Origin: Liquorilactobacillus oeni DSM 19972 | GTDB lineage: Bacteria > Bacillota > Bacilli > Lactobacillales > Lactobacillaceae | Direction: 5' to 3' | Assembly (NCBI RefSeq): GCF_001436275.1 | Contig: NZ_AZEH01000034.1 | Location: 117,909-154,995, forward strand | Length of the DNA stretch: 37,087 nucleotides | Part shown: positions 32,552 to 37,087 of the stretch, one piece after another | How the letters are laid out: each line of letters starts with the position of its first letter | How positions within the stretch are numbered: the stretch's first letter is position 1 | Notes under the pieces: model-generated | What the model was told of the DNA's origin: nothing | The model's input: only the letters and a program-made list of their open reading frames with translations | Database searches by the model: none | Translations under genes and position numbers: made by a program

Positions 32552-35242
32552 CTAGTATTGATCAATCAGCAACTGACGAATTTCAGATAAACTTGGTTGA
32601 CGCGGATTAGCTGGTGTGCACTGATCGTTATAAACTAGGTCAACCAGTTTATCAAGTGCACGTTCAAAATGTTCCTTGGTGACCCCATTTGCTGATAACT
32701 TGGGAGTTACACCAACCGACTTCATTAATTGATCAATCTTTTGGCAAAGCTGGTCAACAAGTTCCGCATCATTTCCGCTTTGCAAGCCGATGAAACGCGC
32801 AATATCAGCGTAATCTTTTTGCCCACGGTAGACTTCATAACGTGGAAATGGTGTTCTTTTGACCTTGCCAGCTACTCCATTAAAATGAATGACATGCTGC
32901 ATTGCAATTGAGATTGCCAACCCATGCGGCAAACCAAACTCCCCACCGGTTTTATGTGCTAATGAATGATTGATTCCCAAAAATGCATTTGCAAAAGCCA
33001 TTCCAGCTAGAGTTGCAGCATAATGCATATTTTCGCGGGCTTTTTCACCTCTGGCAGTTGGGTGCGCAGCATCAAACTTATACGAGTCTTCCAGATTCTC
33101 AAAGACCAGTTTAATTGCTTGCAGCGACCAAGGACGTGTGAAATCTGACGCCATCACGGAAACATAAGACTCTAATGCATGTGACAGTGTATCTAAACCA
33201 GACCATGATACTGTTCTTTTAGGCACTGTCATAACAAATTCTGGATCGACAAGCGCAATTTGCGGTGTCAGTTCATAGTCCGTTAATGGATACTTAACAT
33301 GTGTACGATCATCAGTAATAACTGCATAAGGAGTTACTTCCGAACCAGTTCCTGAAGTTGTGGGAATCGTCACTAATTGAGTTTCAAGTTGATGATGGAA
33401 TTTCACGATTCGTTTTCGGATATCAATAAATTTCTGCTGCAGACGCGTAAAGAGTTCACTGACTTTTTCATAGCTGTCTAAGAATCCAGGTTCCTGCTCT
33501 AATGAATACTCATAAATAAAACGTGCGATTTTGGCTGCATCTAGCGCAGACCCACCTCCGATGGCAATTACCGTGTCCGGTTTAAACTGGGCCATTTGTT
33601 TAGCAATTTCAATAGTTTGCCCAAGAGTCGGATCAGGCCGAACTGTACCATACATTGAAGTCTCGACCGGTTTCTTTCGCATGTTCAACTGATCAAAGAT
33701 CTTTTCAACAAATCCGAACTGTACCATGCCTGGGTCTGCAACGATAAAGGCGCGTTTGATATTCTCAACCATATCCTGCAAATACGTGATTGCATTTTTT
33801 TCGTAATAGATTTTCTCAGGTAGGCGTACCCATTGAGGTCGATTCCGTCTTTTAGCAACTGTCTTAACATTCAAAAGGTCTTTTGTTGATAAATTATGTG
33901 ACAATGAATTCTTCCCCCATGATCCTGTTCCTAATGTCAAACTCGGGCGTAATGCATCAGTGTAGATGTCACCAATTCCACCGATTGAATCCGGCTGGTT
34001 AACCAGGATCCTTGCGGCTTTTGTTTTATCAGCATATTCATTAATAAACGGATCCGTTTGAGAACCAATCTGAATCGCTGCATTATGTCCGGCTCCTTGA
34101 TAATTAAGCAGAGCAGAAACGATCTCAATTCCAGCCTGACGATCTTTTGCTTTATAAACCGACAGCAGCGGAGAAAGCTTTTCAGAAGACAATTTTTCGC
34201 CAATTTTTTTTGGATTCAATTCGAATAGTAAAACATCCTTATCCGCCGGCAACTCAATTCCTGCTTGAGCTGCAATCCAAGATGCAGGTTTCCCTGCGAC
34301 TGGCCCGTTGACCCCATGACGATCATTGAAAACAAAGTCTTCTACTTTTTTATAATCTTTTTTAGGAACTAGGTAAGCTCCTTTGGCAAGCATCTTTTCC
34401 ATCCAAGAAGTATACACAGCTTCTTCTACAACAACCGAATTTTCAGTAGCACAAATCATCCCATTATCAAAACGTTTAGATAACAGCAGATCTTCTACTG
34501 CACGATCCAGATTTGCTGTATGGTCTACAAAACTTGCACCGTTTCCAGCTCCGACTCCCATTGACGGATTTCCAGACTTCAATGCCGCATTGACCATTCC
34601 GGGTCCTCCTGTTGCTAAAATAGACGCAATTTTCGGATTGTGGATCAATGCAGTTGTATTTTCTAAACTAGGGGTTTCAATCCACTGGACAATATCTTTA
34701 GGAGCACCCGCTTCTACTGCAGCCTCATACAAAATTTTAGCAGCATGTACTGAACATCTCTGTGCCTGAGGATGAAAGGCAAAAATAATCGCATTTCGCG
34801 TTTTAAGTGCCAGCAGTGTTTTAAACATAGCTGTTGAAGTCGGGTTAGTAGTTGGAACAATTCCAGCTAAAACACCCAAAGGAGCGGCAATTTCAACTTT
34901 CCCGGAAACCTTGTCTTCGCCGACAATTCCTACCGTTTTGTCATCCTTAATAGTATTGTATACGTTTTCAGTTGCAAACCGATTTTTTGTATCCTTATCT
35001 TCGACCACACCGCGCTGTGTCTCATCAACGGCTTCATGTGCCAACATTAATGCCGCTTCAGAGCCTGCCAAAGCTGCGGCAGCAACGATTTTGTCTACTT
35101 TTTGCTGACTATAAGTTGCGTACAGCCGTTCAGCTGTAAGGGCTTTTTCAACTAATTTATTGGTATAAATCTCTGCGTGTTCATATCGTTTTTCTTTTTC
35201 TTCAGGTAAAAGTGCCTTTTTTACTGTTTTAGTAACAGTCAT
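32552..35242 (-). CDS. adhE: Bifunctional acetaldehyde-CoA/alcohol dehydrogenase
   Basis: 896 residues, full-length AdhE. N-terminal aldehyde dehydrogenase half with FDNGMICATENSVVV (catalytic Cys) and GAGNGASFVD; linker; then the iron-dependent alcohol dehydrogenase half from about residue 460, with IAIGGGSALDAAKIARF, TTSGTGSEVTPYAVI and metal-ligand segments ALESYVS and GINHSLAHKTGGEFGLPHG. It reduces acetyl-CoA to ethanol, regenerating two NAD+, in spirosomes. GGGAGG precedes the ATG. Upstream repeats of TTGTGAA suggest control by the redox sensor Rex. Confidence 0.97.
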   Translation of the reverse strand: MTVTKTVKKALLPEEKEKRYEHAEIYTNKLVEKALTAERLYATYSQQKVDKIVAAAALAGSEAALMLAHEAVDETQRGVVEDKDTKNRFATENVYNTIKDDKTVGIVGEDKVSGKVEIAAPLGVLAGIVPTTNPTSTAMFKTLLALKTRNAIIFAFHPQAQRCSVHAAKILYEAAVEAGAPKDIVQWIETPSLENTTALIHNPKIASILATGGPGMVNAALKSGNPSMGVGAGNGASFVDHTANLDRAVEDLLLSKRFDNGMICATENSVVVEEAVYTSWMEKMLAKGAYLVPKKDYKKVEDFVFNDRHGVNGPVAGKPASWIAAQAGIELPADKDVLLFELNPKKIGEKLSSEKLSPLLSVYKAKDRQAGIEIVSALLNYQGAGHNAAIQIGSQTDPFINEYADKTKAARILVNQPDSIGGIGDIYTDALRPSLTLGTGSWGKNSLSHNLSTKDLLNVKTVAKRRNRPQWVRLPEKIYYEKNAITYLQDMVENIKRAFIVADPGMVQFGFVEKIFDQLNMRKKPVETSMYGTVRPDPTLGQTIEIAKQMAQFKPDTVIAIGGGSALDAAKIARFIYEYSLEQEPGFLDSYEKVSELFTRLQQKFIDIRKRIVKFHHQLETQLVTIPTTSGTGSEVTPYAVITDDRTHVKYPLTDYELTPQIALVDPEFVMTVPKRTVSWSGLDTLSHALESYVSVMASDFTRPWSLQAIKLVFENLEDSYKFDAAHPTARGEKARENMHYAATLAGMAFANAFLGINHSLAHKTGGEFGLPHGLAISIAMQHVIHFNGVAGKVKRTPFPRYEVYRGQKDYADIARFIGLQSGNDAELVDQLCQKIDQLMKSVGVTPKLSANGVTKEHFERALDKLVDLVYNDQCTPANPRQPSLSEIRQLLIDQY

Positions 35243-35278
35243 ATAAATTCCTCCCTAACTAAATTATTTCAACAATGT

Positions 35279-35441
35279 TTGTGAAATATTTAACTTGCAT
35301 TTCTATAATACATCATATCTCTTTGTATTGTGAATTTCAACACTTAAATCGAAAAAAAATTTTTTATTATAAGTGCTGATATAAGAAGATAAATTATAGA
35401 AAAAATTTTTAAAAAACACCAAAAAAACACAATATTGTGAA
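35279..35441 (-). promoter_or_regulatory. adhE promoter region with Rex-like sites
   Basis: Three TTGTGAA half-sites on the plus strand at 35279, 35328 and 35435. Read on the minus strand, the first (35296-35279) matches the Rex consensus TTGTGAAATATTTCACAA at 15 of 18 positions; the other two have one good half each. The third half-site overlaps the palindrome CACAATATTGTG (35428-35439). A candidate promoter on the minus strand is TTCACA, 18 bp, TATTAT at about 35335-35306. The rest of 35243-35672 is AT-rich and contains no gene. Confidence 0.6.
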
Positions 35442-35672
35442 TTTAATAACATAAAATAATATAGTAAATTTATGATATTTTGCCCATTTTCTCATTTGAG
35501 AATCCAGCTGAATTTGTATTTATACGCTTGCAGCTGTCTTTTACGAAAAAGCTTTGTTCGACCATCCATTTGTTTTATAATAAGATAGGTTTAATTAAGG
35601 AAAGTATCCAACATCAACTTAAACGAAAAAATAAATACCATAATAAAATTATTGAAAAGGCTGGAAACTTGT

Positions 35673-36605
35673 ATGAGTACGCACGCTGTAGTGGCTTTAA
35701 TTGTTACTTATAATCGCAAAAAACTATTAAACGAATGCCTGTCTAGTCTCTTAGAACAAAGCGCTCCTTTAAAAAAAATAGTTATTATTGATAATAATAG
35801 CTTAGACGGAACTAACGAACTTTTTGAAAGCGGTAAGTTCAGCAATTTTGAAACTGTGATCTATAAAAGATTAGCAGCTAACATTGGTGGTGCTGGCGGT
35901 TTTCACGAAGGATTAAAGTTTATTAATGAAAATTTCGACTGCGAGTGGGTTTGGATAATGGACGATGACACAATTCCGGCTAAGAATGCGCTTGCTGAAC
36001 TTCTGAACGGCAGCAATATACTTAAAAATGAAAAAGTAAGCTACATTGCAAGCTCAATCTTCGGTCCTCAAAACGAGCCCATGAATGTCCCGACAATTTC
36101 TCTCAATAAAGCACCTAACGGCTATTCTTTTTGGTATCAGTACCTTAAAGAAGGAATGATAAGTATTCGCCAAGCCACTTTTGTTTCTCTGTTGATCTCA
36201 AAAAGAGCTATTGATGCCGTTGGTTACCCACTTAAAAGCTACTTTATTTGGGGAGACGATACAGAATACACTCTGAGACTGGTTGAAAATTATGGTCCTG
36301 CCTTCTTTAATGGGAAAAGTATTGTGCTTCATAAACGCAAAAATTGCAAAGCATTATCAATCAGAAAAGAAGAAAACGAAAACCGAGTTAAAATGTACAA
36401 ATACTTTTACAGGAATAAGCTTAACAATTATTCTCTTTACTATCCTAAATCTGCTTTTCTATGGGAATATCTGAAATGTTTAGTACTCGGCTTTTATTTA
36501 CTCTTCGACTTTAAAACTAGTTTTAGGATAAAAAAATCTTGTGCTGTTCAAAAAGCATGGTGGTCTTTTAACTGGCTAAAATTTACACACAAACGTTTAC
36601 AATAA
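35673..36605 (+). CDS. Glycosyltransferase family 2
   Basis: 310 residues from ATG 35673, with AAAAGG 12 nt upstream; an in-frame TTG at 35652 is less likely. The GT-A fold starts VVALIVTYNRKKLLNECLSS; IIDNNSLDGT follows; then GGAGGFHEGL and the metal-binding WIMDDDTIP (DxD); WGDDTEYTLR later. This pattern is close to rhamnosyl- and galactofuranosyltransferases (GlfT2/WbbL group). It probably builds a cell-surface polysaccharide. No other polysaccharide genes are near, so it is an orphan or the start of a locus beyond a mobile-element boundary. Confidence 0.85.
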   Translation: MSTHAVVALIVTYNRKKLLNECLSSLLEQSAPLKKIVIIDNNSLDGTNELFESGKFSNFETVIYKRLAANIGGAGGFHEGLKFINENFDCEWVWIMDDDTIPAKNALAELLNGSNILKNEKVSYIASSIFGPQNEPMNVPTISLNKAPNGYSFWYQYLKEGMISIRQATFVSLLISKRAIDAVGYPLKSYFIWGDDTEYTLRLVENYGPAFFNGKSIVLHKRKNCKALSIRKEENENRVKMYKYFYRNKLNNYSLYYPKSAFLWEYLKCLVLGFYLLFDFKTSFRIKKSCAVQKAWWSFNWLKFTHKRLQ

Positions 36606-36723
36606 ATTTTATTGATTCAAAACAGTGCATATTCGAATGGTCTTATATACACAAGAATTTATGGTTATTTTCAAAAACCTTATAGTTTAAATACCTTCTA
36701 ACTAATGAAAGCACTTGTAGCGC

Positions 36724-36843
36724 AGCCCTTTTAATGTTATCTTTAAAAAGAACTAAGGGCTATTCAGCTTTGACTGGGGCGACACTGGCTTTTTGTTCGC
36801 ACGACACTACTGTGACCCTGCCTTTTATGAGGCAGGGCTTTTT
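36724..36843 (+). terminator. Two hairpins after the glycosyltransferase gene
   Basis: AGCCCTT/AAGGGCT (36724-36730 with 36755-36761, 24-nt loop) is a weak hairpin. CCCTGCC-TTTTATGA-GGCAGGG (36816-36837) followed by CTTTTT is a strong intrinsic terminator. The stretch between them contains no gene that I can support. Confidence 0.75.
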
Positions 36844-36857
36844 GTACAAAAAGGGGA

Positions 36858-37021
36858 GTGTGCCAATAGTCGTTAGGCTTTGAGCATTAACTGCTAATTA
36901 CGAATATAGTCCGAATTTGACTATGAGTAATTTGTGGTTAAACGGAAAAGACTGACTTATGGATCACGTTTATCCGGAATAAGTAGAGGAACTAGGCTAA
37001 AATTTCACTTTTGACCCAGCC
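36858..37021 (+). repeat. Dispersed hairpin repeat, copy G
   Basis: The element 36858-36967 is nearly identical to copy C over its first 100 bases (about three differences), including the internal dyad, but its right end is rearranged (CTTATGGATCAC instead of CTATTGAAACAC). A diverged hairpin follows (36991-37021, ending TTTTGACCCAGCCCC). Confidence 0.85.
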
Positions 37022-37037
37022 CCAAGAGTCCAATCAT

Positions 37038-37087
37038 AACCACCCGTCTAACGGGTGGTTTGCTCCAGGGCTATAAGCCCTATGTAT
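37038..37087. mobile_element. Probable end of an IS200/IS605-type element
   Basis: Perfect hairpin AACCACCCG-TCTAA-CGGGTGGTT (37038-37060), then a second AGGGCT-ATA-AGCCCT (37067-37081). Paired subterminal hairpins of this kind are typical of IS200/IS605 family ends and of the adjoining TnpB guide-RNA scaffold. No transposase is inside the window, so the element would lie to the right. Confidence 0.45.

Noticed and set aside
32552-35242. Several open frames on the plus strand and other minus frames opposite adhE
   Set aside because: They are shadows of the adhE frame; no ribosome binding sites or recognisable protein features.
1-37087. CRISPR array, tRNA or rRNA genes
   Set aside because: The only repeats are the hairpin elements, which are not evenly spaced; no cloverleaf or rRNA signature was seen.

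Overview
The window reads as chromosome of a low-GC Gram-positive lactic acid bacterium of the Lactobacillaceae. The basis is the amaP/DUF2273/asp23 envelope-stress cluster, an L-2-hydroxyisocaproate dehydrogenase, T-box leaders, AdhE and strong AGGAGG ribosome binding sites. The genus is not resolved; a Liquorilactobacillus- or Ligilactobacillus-like genome would fit. No tRNA, rRNA, CRISPR array or prophage module was seen.

Layout. 1-8.5 kb: a DHA2-type MFS drug exporter, the amaP-DUF2273-asp23 operon, an alpha/beta hydrolase, a MarR regulator divergent from a frameshifted quinone oxidoreductase, a MazG-like pyrophosphohydrolase, and a decayed SDR dehydrogenase divergent from a MerR regulator. 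8.5-18.1 kb: a ClC-family channel, a RibD-C reductase, an AlkD-like repair gene with two frameshifts, a HIT protein, an EamA exporter, glyA, a HAD phosphatase and a P2-type cation ATPase. 18.4-32.3 kb: amino acid and peptide acquisition. This holds L-HicDH, brnQ under a T-box, an oppA-like lipoprotein behind an Ile/Val/Leu-rich leader peptide with an attenuator, degV plus a 49-residue zinc ribbon, a YeiH exporter divergent from a LysR regulator, cfa, and a second oppA-like gene in an operon with pepT under another T-box. 32.5-37.1 kb: adhE with Rex-like operators, a family 2 glycosyltransferase, and a right edge that looks like the end of an IS200/IS605-type element.

Two signals stand out. 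(1) A dispersed composite repeat occurs at least seven times in 37 kb, always intergenic and next to a gene's 3' end. It combines a roughly 110-bp element with near-perfect terminal inverted repeats (GTGTGCCAATAGTC / GACTATTGAAACAC) and a 35-bp internal dyad with a neighbouring hairpin terminator; in at least three copies a degenerate mirror copy follows the hairpin. It looks like a mobile or mobilised hairpin repeat that has become the local transcription terminator. (2) The 0.88 kb between brnQ and oppA is almost entirely RNA regulation: a T-box one way, and the other way a 34-codon leader peptide (14 Ile/Val/Leu residues) followed by a chain of mutually exclusive hairpins ending in a strong terminator. 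The second oppA-pepT operon has its own T-box. Peptide and branched-chain amino acid uptake therefore appear to be controlled by three separate starvation-sensing RNA leaders within 11 kb.

Three genes are broken. The SDR gene has several unambiguous lesions. The oxidoreductase and alkD carry only one-base losses, two of them in A runs, so sequencing error must be excluded for those two.
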